Assembly (NCBI RefSeq): GCF_009689005.1
Contig: NZ_AP021879.1
Location: forward strand, 4,216,001-4,280,000
From: Desulfosarcina ovata subsp. ovata
GTDB lineage: Bacteria > Desulfobacterota > Desulfobacteria > Desulfobacterales > Desulfosarcinaceae
Direction of reading: 5' to 3'
DNA length: 64,000 nt
Part shown: in pieces, positions 10,217 to 17,706 of the stretch
How positions within the stretch are numbered: position 1 is the first letter of the stretch
Layout: each line of letters begins with the position of its first letter
Notes under the pieces: model-generated
Databases searched by the model: none
What the model was told of the DNA's origin: nothing
The model's input: the letters and a program-made list of their open reading frames with translations, nothing else
Position numbers and translations under genes: made by a program

Positions 10217-11623
10217 CAATACTGTTCGGCACATTCATTGATAAGAGTATTGAGCAATAACTTTGGCGATATTCACATCAAATATTTCTAACAAATTATT
10301 TTTTACTGCTAATAACCAGTGAAGACCAATTTTATAAAACTGTTTTAATTTTTCTCCAAGAAGAGTTACTAACCCGCAAACATATGGTCTTTTTGCATTT
10401 GAATTGGAGCATGAAGATGAAGTTAGCAAGGTTTCGTTCTTATTATTTTCTTCAGATTCATGCTCATCTTTTTCATTTTCTCTGCTTATTATTTCCGTAT
10501 CTTGTTTGAATGATAATAACAATAGATAAGCAATCATATACAAGTAGAATTGTATCTGTACGCCATGAGGAGATTGGCTCATTAAGTGAATTCCCTTGAA
10601 GGTTCTTTTTATGAAGCGAAAAAAAAGTTCCACTTGCCACCTGTAAGCGTAAAGCATTATAATTTCGTAAGTTGTCAAATCATTTCTGTTTGTGATCAAA
10701 ATGTAGTTTTCGCCCATAGCCGTAAAGCTAACAATACGATAACTTGCTTTGTTTTCATCGCTATTGAATATTATATTTGAATCTGTGATGTCACTGAAAA
10801 ATTTCAAGAATGTATCCGGTACGGTGGCAGTGAGACACTCTTTTACAGTGTACGTCATATTCGACTTTCCGCGAATAATAAAAAATGCATTGCTGTCGGA
10901 TATCTGCTTGAACAGATTGAAAGCGATATAGCCTCGATCACAGACATATGTAATGCCTTCGCGAAGAATTTGCTTAACAAATTCTTTTTCGGAAAAGTTA
11001 CCTTCCGTACTGATAAATTCGGTTGGAATCATTCGGTTGAGTTCAAAAGATAAATGCATTTTGATCGCATTAGCGGTTTTCTTGTAACAAGCCCATGCCA
11101 TATTGGAAATGGCCGGAAAAAGCGAACCATCTACAATTAGCATTTTTCCAAGATGACTGATTTCCGGAATTTTATGCAAATCCAATTCTTTTACCAACTG
11201 ATGGAATATATCTTTAAATATTTCTGGGGGATAACGATTAAACGCTTCATTATACATAGACTTCGATGCGACGACCAATCCTAATGCCTTAGCAGTTGGT
11301 GATGTTTTGATCTCAGTGACGATTTGTCCAACGCTTTTAATTCTGGTTATTATTCCAAAAAGCAAATTTGTGGTGAACGATGATAATGAAAGCTTGTAAG
11401 TGTCCAAATCATTATGGAGACTATTTTGATTAACCTCAATCAATGGTAGCACCGGTGATAGAATTGTTTGAAAAACATTTTTGTCGATGTGTTCGCTCAT
11501 GGAGACCTCCTGATTAATTAATTGTACCCACCATGATTAAAACACAAAGCGATCTTTTTGTCCAGTGCTATTTTTTATTTTAATAACAGGATGTTATGGC
11601 AATATATATGCCGAACAGTATTG
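10217..11623 (-). mobile_element. IS4-family insertion sequence, 1407 bp, complete
   Basis: The ends are imperfect inverted repeats. Both start CAATACTGTTCGGCA and then share AT..ATTG, giving 21 of 24 matches (10217-10240 and 11600-11623). The flanking direct repeat gtccacgat (10208-10216 and 11624-11632) is the 9-bp target duplication; it could be counted as 10 because the next base is also shared. One transposase gene fills the element. Intact ends, intact transposase and a perfect duplication suggest a recent insertion. The element is visibly AT-richer than the host gene. Confidence 0.95.
10235..11500 (-). CDS. IS4-family transposase
   Basis: The 421-residue DDE transposase has the first catalytic Asp in LIVDGSLFPAIS, the second in TYVCDRGYIAFN, and the IS4 signature Y(2)R(3)E(6)K exactly as YAYRWQVELFFRFIK. 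The start ATG at 11500 is preceded by AGGAGG. The gene ends only 18 bases from the left end of the element. It catalyses cut-and-paste movement of its own IS. The reading frame is uninterrupted, so it is probably active. Confidence 0.95.
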   Translation of the reverse strand: MSEHIDKNVFQTILSPVLPLIEVNQNSLHNDLDTYKLSLSSFTTNLLFGIITRIKSVGQIVTEIKTSPTAKALGLVVASKSMYNEAFNRYPPEIFKDIFHQLVKELDLHKIPEISHLGKMLIVDGSLFPAISNMAWACYKKTANAIKMHLSFELNRMIPTEFISTEGNFSEKEFVKQILREGITYVCDRGYIAFNLFKQISDSNAFFIIRGKSNMTYTVKECLTATVPDTFLKFFSDITDSNIIFNSDENKASYRIVSFTAMGENYILITNRNDLTTYEIIMLYAYRWQVELFFRFIKRTFKGIHLMSQSPHGVQIQFYLYMIAYLLLLSFKQDTEIISRENEKDEHESEENNKNETLLTSSSCSNSNAKRPYVCGLVTLLGEKLKQFYKIGLHWLLAVKNNLLEIFDVNIAKVIAQYSYQ

Positions 11624-12838
11624 GTCCACGATCATTCCCATCACCAGAATGAGGGCGGCCAATGAAATCCGCTGCAGATCAATGCCCCAGACCAGCATCA
11701 CGATCAACGTGCCGCAAATGGACAGCACCAGCCCGCTGGCAATTAACAGACCGCTGCGCAGCCCCATGGTGACCAAAAGGACACCAATAACGATACCCAC
11801 CGATTCAAGAAGGTTGGTGACAAATTTGCGAATGGCCCCTTTGACCAGTTTGGACTGGTAGTATACCCCTTCGAGTGTAAGCCCCACGGGCAGATCCTGG
11901 AAAAGCACGTCGAGCCGGGCCTGTACGGCATCTCCCATCGTGACCACGTTGGCTTTGGACGATGCGGAAATACCGATGCCAACCGACGGCTTGCCGTTAA
12001 AACGCATGGTGGGTTCCGGCGGATCGGTATACCCCTGGCTGATGGTGGCAATATCTGCCAGGGTTATTTTTGAATGGCCCTGGCTGCCGATAACCAGGTC
12101 GCCGATCCCTTCCATGGATTCAAAATCCCCCGGGTAGTCCACCCGGATGCGCTGGTGGTCGGTCTGGACGGAACCCGGCACCACCACCCTGTTCTGACTT
12201 CTCAGGGCGCTGACAATTCGATGGGGATGGATGCCCAGCGTGGCGCACTTGGCCATGGAAACGTCCACGTTCACACTCTGGGTGCGGGTGCCGAAAACCT
12301 GGACGCGCGATACATTTTCCACCAGCAGCAGTTCGCGCTGGATGAATTCCGCATAATCTTTGAGTTCTGCGTTGGAAAAACCGTCTCCGGTAAGGGCAAG
12401 GAAAATACCATAGACATCACCAAAATCATCTTCCACCCGGGACGGTCCGGCCCCTTCGGGAAGATCCCCTTGGGCGCCTGCTATTTTCCTGCGCAGCATA
12501 TCCCATAGCTGCTGAATCTGCCTGGCGCGGTTATAATCCATGAGGTCCACATACACGATGGATACCCCGGCCCGGGAAATGGAATAAATGTTCTCCACCT
12601 CGTCTGCGGACTGGGCTGCTTTTTCGATGACATCGGTCACCTGCTGCTCGACTTCGTATGGCCCGGCACCCGGATAGGGGGTGACCACAACCGCCGTTTT
12701 GACGATATACGTCGGATCTTCAAGTTTGCCCAGCTTTTGGTAGGCGGAAAGCCCGCCGGCCAAAAGCAAAAATATGCTGAGATAGATCACCGCTTTATGG
12801 TCAACTGCGTACGTTGCCAAACTCATGAATCGATTCCT

Positions 12839-13984
12839 TTACCGCATCGCGCCCACGTTTGTTGGGGAGGGCTTTTTGAGCAGCCGTACTCTCTGACCGG
12901 GTTGGAGGTGATGCACACCTGCGGATACGACCCATTGACCGGGTGCGAGGTCCCCGGAAATCTCAACCCCTTGCCGATTGAGCCTTTCAACAAAAACCTC
13001 CTGGCGGCTCACCGTTTGAGTCTGTGCATCAAAGATCCACACGCTGGATGTGTCGCCCCCGGAATTGAACAGGGCTTGGACGGGAATCGCAAAACGATCT
13101 TTCCCGGCATCGGCAGAAACGTTGATTCGCACCTGGGCAGCCATGCCCGGGCGCACCAACGGGGTCGCGGCAGGTTCCAGAATCAACGTGAGCGGATATG
13201 CCCGGCTGGTCGGGTCCGGTGTTTTGCCCACTTCCTTTAACGTTGCCGCAAATTCGCTGCCGGGGACCGCTTCGAAGGCCACCCGATACGAGTTAAAATC
13301 GGAAAGCCGCCCGACCAGATCTTCAGGAAGTCCGAGGACCACCTCGATTGTCTTCAGATCGACAAGGGATACGATCGGCTGGCCTTGGGTCACGGTTTCG
13401 TGATTTTCGACGAGTTCATCGTTCACGTATCCGGTAAAAGGCGCGATCAATCGAGTATCGATCAGGTCGTTTTTTGCATCCGCCAAGCTTTCGGTGTCGG
13501 CTTTCACCTGGGCCTCAGCCATCTGGAAGGTTGCCCTGGCGTTGTCGTATTTGGCCTTGGCAGCCGCGTTCTGATTGAATAGATGGGCGTAGCGGTGATA
13601 CTGCAGGGTGGCTTCTTCCAAATGGGCCTTGGAAGCAGCCAATTTGGCCTCCAGGGTCTTTATGGCGATCTCGAAATCGCGTGGATCGATGCGGGCGATC
13701 ATTTGGCCTTTAACCACTTTTTGTCCGTTCTCCGCATCCAGTCCAATCAACGGCCCGCCAACCCGGAAGGAAAGCCTCACTTCCCGCAGGGATTTGGCTG
13801 TGGCCGGAAAGACCAATGCATGATCACCGACGATGCGGGTCAACTGGATTGCTTTTACCGGCCGCACGGCCTTCGGGGGGATATCGGCATGGGCCCCGGA
13901 ATCCATGCATCCGCCCATGATCCCCGCCATCAGACCGACCATGGCCATTCCCAGCCACCGTGTGATGCTTTTTGGCTTTCTCAT
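12839..13984 (-). CDS. RND efflux periplasmic adaptor lipoprotein (membrane fusion protein)
   Basis: The product is 381 residues. An N-terminal lipoprotein signal (MVGLMAGIMGGC) gives a lipid-anchored Cys near residue 26. The usual adaptor modules follow: a split biotinyl-lipoyl domain (GGPLIGLDAENGQKVVKGQ, then IDTRLIAPFTGYVNDELVEN), an alpha-hairpin between them (about 90-165), a beta-barrel, and a membrane-proximal domain near the C-terminus (LNRQGVEISGDLAPGQWVV). It bridges the inner-membrane RND pump and the TolC-like channel. It is the first gene of the operon and has GGGAGAA before the ATG. Transcription probably comes from the sigma-54-type promoter at 14061-14076. Confidence 0.92.
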   Translation of the reverse strand: MRKPKSITRWLGMAMVGLMAGIMGGCMDSGAHADIPPKAVRPVKAIQLTRIVGDHALVFPATAKSLREVRLSFRVGGPLIGLDAENGQKVVKGQMIARIDPRDFEIAIKTLEAKLAASKAHLEEATLQYHRYAHLFNQNAAAKAKYDNARATFQMAEAQVKADTESLADAKNDLIDTRLIAPFTGYVNDELVENHETVTQGQPIVSLVDLKTIEVVLGLPEDLVGRLSDFNSYRVAFEAVPGSEFAATLKEVGKTPDPTSRAYPLTLILEPAATPLVRPGMAAQVRINVSADAGKDRFAIPVQALFNSGGDTSSVWIFDAQTQTVSRQEVFVERLNRQGVEISGDLAPGQWVVSAGVHHLQPGQRVRLLKKPSPTNVGAMR

Positions 13985-14060
13985 GAATAGTTCTCCCAGA
14001 TTGAATGGTTACCGGTTCCCAACGAAGAAGTGCTGTTGCCAGTGGCTTCAAATACAGTTC

Positions 14061-14076
14061 AGCGAGATGTGTGCCA
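14061..14076 (-). promoter_or_regulatory. Candidate sigma-54 promoter of the efflux operon
   Basis: On the minus strand the sequence reads TGGCACACATCTCGCT. It has the GG-N10-GC spacing required by sigma-54 and a perfect -24 box TGGCAC. The predicted start site, near 14050, lies about 65 bases upstream of the adaptor gene. A sigma-54 activator gene is divergent from it, which supports the call. Confidence 0.7.
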
Positions 14077-14127
14077 AAAAATATTTTCTATTAATACAAA
14101 TGAGTTAGAAAAATAATTGACAAATTT

Positions 14128-14191
14128 TATCATATGCGCCAAAAATTTTTGTCATATATGACATTTTTCTAATTTTATGTCGCATGCGACA
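14128..14191. promoter_or_regulatory. Three related palindromes, likely activator binding sites
   Basis: Two perfect 14-bp palindromes are present: TGTCATATATGACA (14150-14163) and TGTCGCATGCGACA (14178-14191). A third, imperfect one is TATCATATGCGCCA (14128-14141), with 12 of 14 positions fitting TGTC-N6-GACA. Centre-to-centre spacings are 22 and 28 bp. They lie about 75-140 bases upstream of the predicted efflux start site, the usual place for an enhancer, and directly in front of the activator gene. That position suggests both activation of the pump operon and autoregulation. Confidence 0.65.
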
Positions 14192-14209
14192 GATACAAGG
14201 GGGAGAGCC

Positions 14210-15787
14210 GTGGCCATTAATGATATGGAGTTCTTCCACCAAGCGTCCAAACGAATCTACGGTAACTTGGACGCAAAAACCATGCTGGCAGACATCCGCA
14301 AGTATCTTGAAAACTTCATGCCCGCTGAAAGCCTGGATTTAAATACATACGAGCCGGAAAACCGGATACTTCGCAATATCGCTTCCGCAAGTTGCTATTC
14401 TGAAACGCCATTGCGTTATCCGGCCAGGTTGTCCAAAGAAGCCGCACGATTTGTTGAAAAAGGAAGTTATGGCCCGGTGGTTAGCATGATTAACCGGTCG
14501 GAAATGCAACCAGTTGCAAAACAGGTTGAATTGGAAGCCAAACAGCATCCCCTTTGCTTTTTGTTGCTACACCTGAAAATAGCCGGAAAAAGTTTCGGTG
14601 AACTTGTGATTTCAGCGCGGGGACGAGACTTGTTTCGCAAAGAACACGCTCGCTTGCTGGAACTCTTACACGATCCTTTTTCCATTGCCATTGCAAACAT
14701 CTTAAAGCACCAGGAAGTCCTGCGCCTACAGAAGAAGCTATCCGATGACTACCGCTACTTGGCCAGCGAGTTACGCCAGATTTCAGGAGCCGAAGTCATT
14801 GGTGAAGAGTATGGATTAAAACCCATCATGGAAATGGTTCGCCAAGTGGCCCCATTGGATAGCCATGTGTTGCTCTTGGGCGAGACCGGTGTGGGCAAGG
14901 AGGTCATCGCCAATGCAATTCACTATTCTTCGCTGCGGCACAGCGGTCCACTGATAAAGGTCAATTGTGGGGCCTTACCCGAAAACCTGGTTGACAGCGA
15001 ACTCTTCGGTCATGAAAAGGGGGCGTACACTGGTGCCGGAACAACCCGCCGAGGCCGATTTGAGAGGGCTCATGGCGGCACGATTTTTCTCGACGAAATT
15101 GGCGATCTTCCCCTTTCTGCACAAACACGGCTTTTGCGCGTCATTCAGGACAAGACCATCGAGCGGGTGGGCGGCGGGGACCCCATCAAGGTGGATATTC
15201 GCATCATTTCCGCCACGCACAGGAACCTGCAGCAACTGGTCCTTGAAAAATCCTTCAGAGAAGATTTGTGGTTCCGGCTCAACGTGTTTCCCATAACGAT
15301 CCCACCGCTGCGACACCGAAAAGCCGATATCCCGGCTCTGGTCAAGCATTTCGTCCAAAGGAAATGCCGCGAGATGAGAATTCGAACCCACCCGACGATC
15401 TCGTCGATTCAAATGAAAAAGCTGATAAAACATGATTGGCCCGGGAATGTGAGGGAGTTGGAGAATTCAGTTGAGAGGGCTCTCATACGCGCTTTGGCCG
15501 GTACTCCGAATGAAGGACTGATATTTGATCATATCAGTATGCCGCTTAGTCAATCCCAGCCTCTATGCCCCAGTCTCGAACAAGACGTGCCAACCCTGGA
15601 TGAGGTGATGCGGAATCATATCGAAAATGTTCTCTTGTTGTGTAACAACAGAATCGACGGCCCAAATGGGGCAGCCGGCCGTTTGGGTGTAAACCCCAGT
15701 ACGCTCAGGCATCGCATGCGCAAACTAAGCATCACGTTTGGAAAAAGAAGAAAAGCAACTGAAAATTTAGCCTGTCAAAGCACTTGA
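14210..15787 (+). CDS. Sigma-54-dependent activator with GAF-like sensor, AAA+ and Fis-type HTH
   Basis: I choose the GTG at 14210, after AAGGGGGAG. An in-frame ATG at 14177 overlaps an operator palindrome and lacks a ribosome site. The product is 525 residues. Residues 1-180 look like a GAF-type sensor (MLADIRKYLENFMPAESLDL). The AAA+ domain has Walker A GETGVGKE near 223, the sigma-54 contact loop as GAYTGA (a common variant of GAFTGA) near 270, and Walker B TIFLDEIGDLP near 293. The C-terminus carries a Fis-type helix-turn-helix (GAAGRLGVNPSTLRHRMRKL). Such proteins hydrolyse ATP to open sigma-54 holoenzyme promoters. Divergent position and operator placement suggest it controls the efflux operon in response to a small ligand. 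Confidence 0.92.
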   Translation: MAINDMEFFHQASKRIYGNLDAKTMLADIRKYLENFMPAESLDLNTYEPENRILRNIASASCYSETPLRYPARLSKEAARFVEKGSYGPVVSMINRSEMQPVAKQVELEAKQHPLCFLLLHLKIAGKSFGELVISARGRDLFRKEHARLLELLHDPFSIAIANILKHQEVLRLQKKLSDDYRYLASELRQISGAEVIGEEYGLKPIMEMVRQVAPLDSHVLLLGETGVGKEVIANAIHYSSLRHSGPLIKVNCGALPENLVDSELFGHEKGAYTGAGTTRRGRFERAHGGTIFLDEIGDLPLSAQTRLLRVIQDKTIERVGGGDPIKVDIRIISATHRNLQQLVLEKSFREDLWFRLNVFPITIPPLRHRKADIPALVKHFVQRKCREMRIRTHPTISSIQMKKLIKHDWPGNVRELENSVERALIRALAGTPNEGLIFDHISMPLSQSQPLCPSLEQDVPTLDEVMRNHIENVLLLCNNRIDGPNGAAGRLGVNPSTLRHRMRKLSITFGKRRKATENLACQST

Positions 15788-15811
15788 CAAAACCAATTAA
15801 AATTATATAGA
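15784..15811 (+). promoter_or_regulatory. Candidate housekeeping promoter ahead of the first leader
   Basis: TTGACA (15784-15789) is a perfect -35 box. After a 16-base spacer comes TATAGA as the -10. It overlaps the stop codon of the sigma-54 activator. Transcription from here would start near 15818 and pass through the structured leader at 15859-15944. Confidence 0.55.
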
Positions 15812-15858
15812 AAGAACCATTTTCTTTTGATAGGAATGTCTAATTAAATATTGAACCC

Positions 15859-15944
15859 CTTACGACCTCCGGCCGCCAGCCGGCGCGGAGAAAGTGAAGG
15901 CGTAACATGAGGCACAGCCCTGTGCCTGGTTACGCCTTTTTTTT
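15859..15944 (+). ncRNA. Structured leader A with terminator (putative riboswitch or attenuator)
   Basis: A stem CTCCG/CGGAG (15867-15871 with 15886-15890) encloses the 14-base loop GCCGCCAGCCGGCG. The single strand AAAGTGAAGGCG follows. The last bases start a long hairpin, AGGCGTAAC paired with GTTACGCCT, with an inner GGCACAG/CTGTGCC hairpin and a run of eight T. The same arrangement recurs at 22499-22580. The T-run hairpin is a convincing intrinsic terminator before the sigma-factor gene, so readthrough must be regulated. I cannot assign the aptamer-like part to a class I know. Confidence 0.65.
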
Positions 15945-16017
15945 GGCGTCAGGACAATCGTGTTCAGTGGTTAGGGTCAGTAAAGGAACACCTGAAATTG
16001 AAATGGAAGCGGGATTC

Positions 16018-16524
16018 ATGAATTCACAAGCGGATGTGCAAACCTTATACATTGATCACCACCGCTGGCTGGTGAACTGGCTGCGCCATCGTCTGGGGGG
16101 CTTGGATGACGCACGCGACCTGGCCCAGGACACTTTTGTGCGGGTTCTCCGGCGGCCGGTGGAAATCGGCGGCCTGCGCAAGCCAAGGGCCTGGCTGGCC
16201 ACCATCGCCCACGGGCTGATGGTGGATCATGTGCGGCACCGGGATTTGGAACGTGCCTATTGCAGTGCCCTGGCCGATGTACCCGAACCCGAAGCCCCCT
16301 CAATTGAAGGTCGGGTGATGCTTCTTGACATCCTGGCCCACATCGACGCCATGCTCGATGGACTGGGCCCCAAGGTACGCAGCGCATTTTTACTCTCCCG
16401 CCTGATGGGCTTGAGCTACCCGGAAATCGCCGTGCAACTCGAGGTCAGTCTCAGTTCGGTGGAGAAGTACATGGCCAAAGCCTACCGTCATTGCATGGTC
16501 ATGCGGGATGGATGTTATCGATAG
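16018..16524 (+). CDS. ECF RNA polymerase sigma factor, FecI type
   Basis: The 168-residue protein has sigma region 2 near the start (HHRWLVNWLRHRLGGLDDAR, then DLAQDTFVRVLRR) and region 4 near the end (MGLSYPEIAVQLEVSLSSVE). This is the FecI-like extracytoplasmic-function pattern. I use the ATG at 16018, close to AAGCGGGA; ATG 16003 and more upstream starts are possible but have poorer ribosome sites. It directs RNA polymerase to the promoter of a cognate TonB receptor gene. The FecR-type gene overlaps its end, and the transducing receptor follows at 17707, so the three form a standard cell-surface signalling set. Confidence 0.92.
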   Translation: MNSQADVQTLYIDHHRWLVNWLRHRLGGLDDARDLAQDTFVRVLRRPVEIGGLRKPRAWLATIAHGLMVDHVRHRDLERAYCSALADVPEPEAPSIEGRVMLLDILAHIDAMLDGLGPKVRSAFLLSRLMGLSYPEIAVQLEVSLSSVEKYMAKAYRHCMVMRDGCYR

Positions 16525-17539
16525 CGAGGGCAACATGCGCCACACCAAAAAGGATCAGGCCAATGGAAATGCATCGCAGGTGCCTGCATGCATTATCGAC
16601 CAGGCGATTGCCTGGGCGGTAAAGCTTCATTCCGGAATGGCAAAGCAAGCGGATGTCGAGGCCTGTGCCGCATGGCGCGCCCAGGAACCAATGCATGAGA
16701 CCGCCTGGCAACGCATCCAAACCGTGGATCGACAACTCGAGGCGGTTCCGGATGGCGCGGGGGCATTGGCCTGCCTGACCTTGGAGAATGCTTTTCGTAA
16801 TCGCAGTGCTTCCAGGCGCCATGCGCTGAAACTTGCCGCCCTGGCGGTGATGGCCGTCGGTACCGGATTGCTGGTCACTGGGTTGCCCTGGCAGCGGCGG
16901 GCGGCCTATGGCACGGATTTCGGCGTCCGCCGGTCCATCGAATTGGATGACGGCAGCCGCATTATGCTGAGCAGCAACACGCGTTTGGAAGTTGCCTATT
17001 CTCTGTTTCGGCGGACAGTTTTACTGAAGCAGGGAGAAGTATACATCCAAACCGGCTCCGACAGAGAATCGGTGTGGGGCCGTCGTGGATTCTGGGTGGA
17101 AACCGAGCATGCCCGCCTGGAGGCTATTGGCACACAGTTCAACGTCTGTGAGGAGACTGGGCAAACCCGGTTGCATGTCACGGACGGTGCCGTGGCCATC
17201 GAGCTCCCCACCGACCGGGTTATCTTCCATGCCGGCGACACGGTTTGTATCGACACGGCGGGACGTCACCTGAAGCGAGTCGACCATCTGGATTACGATC
17301 CCATGGCTTGGACCCGGGGCGCGATCGTCGCCAAGCGGATGTGCCTTGCCGAATTTGCTGCCCAGCTCAACCGTTATCATAACGGTAAAGTGCAAGTTCG
17401 CGGGGATATCGCCGACCTTCGCGTTTCCGGGGTCTTTCAACTCGACGGTCCCGATGCCCTGTCCCGCGCCTTGAACGCCCTATCAAACACCCTGCCGGTT
17501 GATATCAGCCGGGAAGGAGCTTTTTTTGTAGTGCGGTGA
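16508..17539 (+). CDS. FecR-family anti-sigma/signal-transducing membrane protein
   Basis: The 343-residue protein has an N-terminal cytoplasmic DUF4880-like part (QAIAWAVKLHSGMAKQADVE, with AWRAQEPMHETAWQRIQ). One membrane span follows (LKLAALAVMAVGTGLLVTGL, about 103-122). The periplasmic FecR domain comes next (DDGSRIMLSSNTRLEVAYS, LKQGEVYIQ, VTDGAVAIELP). The C-terminal STN-like region would contact the receptor's signalling domain. It relays receptor occupancy to the sigma factor, whose gene it overlaps by 17 bases. A start at 16535 after GAGGG, just past the sigma stop, is equally plausible. Confidence 0.92.
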   Translation: MDVIDSEGNMRHTKKDQANGNASQVPACIIDQAIAWAVKLHSGMAKQADVEACAAWRAQEPMHETAWQRIQTVDRQLEAVPDGAGALACLTLENAFRNRSASRRHALKLAALAVMAVGTGLLVTGLPWQRRAAYGTDFGVRRSIELDDGSRIMLSSNTRLEVAYSLFRRTVLLKQGEVYIQTGSDRESVWGRRGFWVETEHARLEAIGTQFNVCEETGQTRLHVTDGAVAIELPTDRVIFHAGDTVCIDTAGRHLKRVDHLDYDPMAWTRGAIVAKRMCLAEFAAQLNRYHNGKVQVRGDIADLRVSGVFQLDGPDALSRALNALSNTLPVDISREGAFFVVR

Positions 17540-17706
17540 AACGGCTGCCGCCGTCGCTTTTTTTCAAGGCGCCGAACCGGCTTGCGCTTTCCGGATAAGC
17601 GTTTTTCTCGGCCTGCCTCAAAAAAACAACCCTTACATTACGGGTTTTAAGGTCTTCATTCGGCTATCGAGTATCCGTCCCACACAACCGAAAGGAGATC
17701 TTGACC

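Larger units (their letters stand above)
8381..12826 (-). pseudogene. RND efflux pump gene split by an IS element
   Basis: The 5' part (12826 down to 11624) begins MSLATYAVDHKAVIYLS and carries TM1 and porter-domain sequence up to MGMIVD. The 3' part (10216 down to 8381) resumes with IVDNAIVVTDGALVRLK and runs through the second porter half and TM7-12. Removing the 1407-bp element and one 9-bp duplication restores one continuous frame of 1010 codons (1009 residues), the normal size for an inner-membrane RND drug or metabolite/proton antiporter. The insertion falls in TM4, at the acidic residue equivalent to the proton-relay Asp pair of AcrB. No functional pump can be made from this locus as it stands. 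The gene sits 12 bases after the adaptor, preceded by AAAGGA. Confidence 0.93.

Noticed and set aside
11594..11623. C-terminal tail of the RND N-fragment (QYCSAYILP)
   Set aside because: These codons are the end of the IS and not part of the pump.
15859..15944. Cobalamin or molybdenum-cofactor riboswitch
   Set aside because: I could not find the conserved cores I remember for these classes. The element is also shorter. Left as unassigned until a covariance-model search is run.
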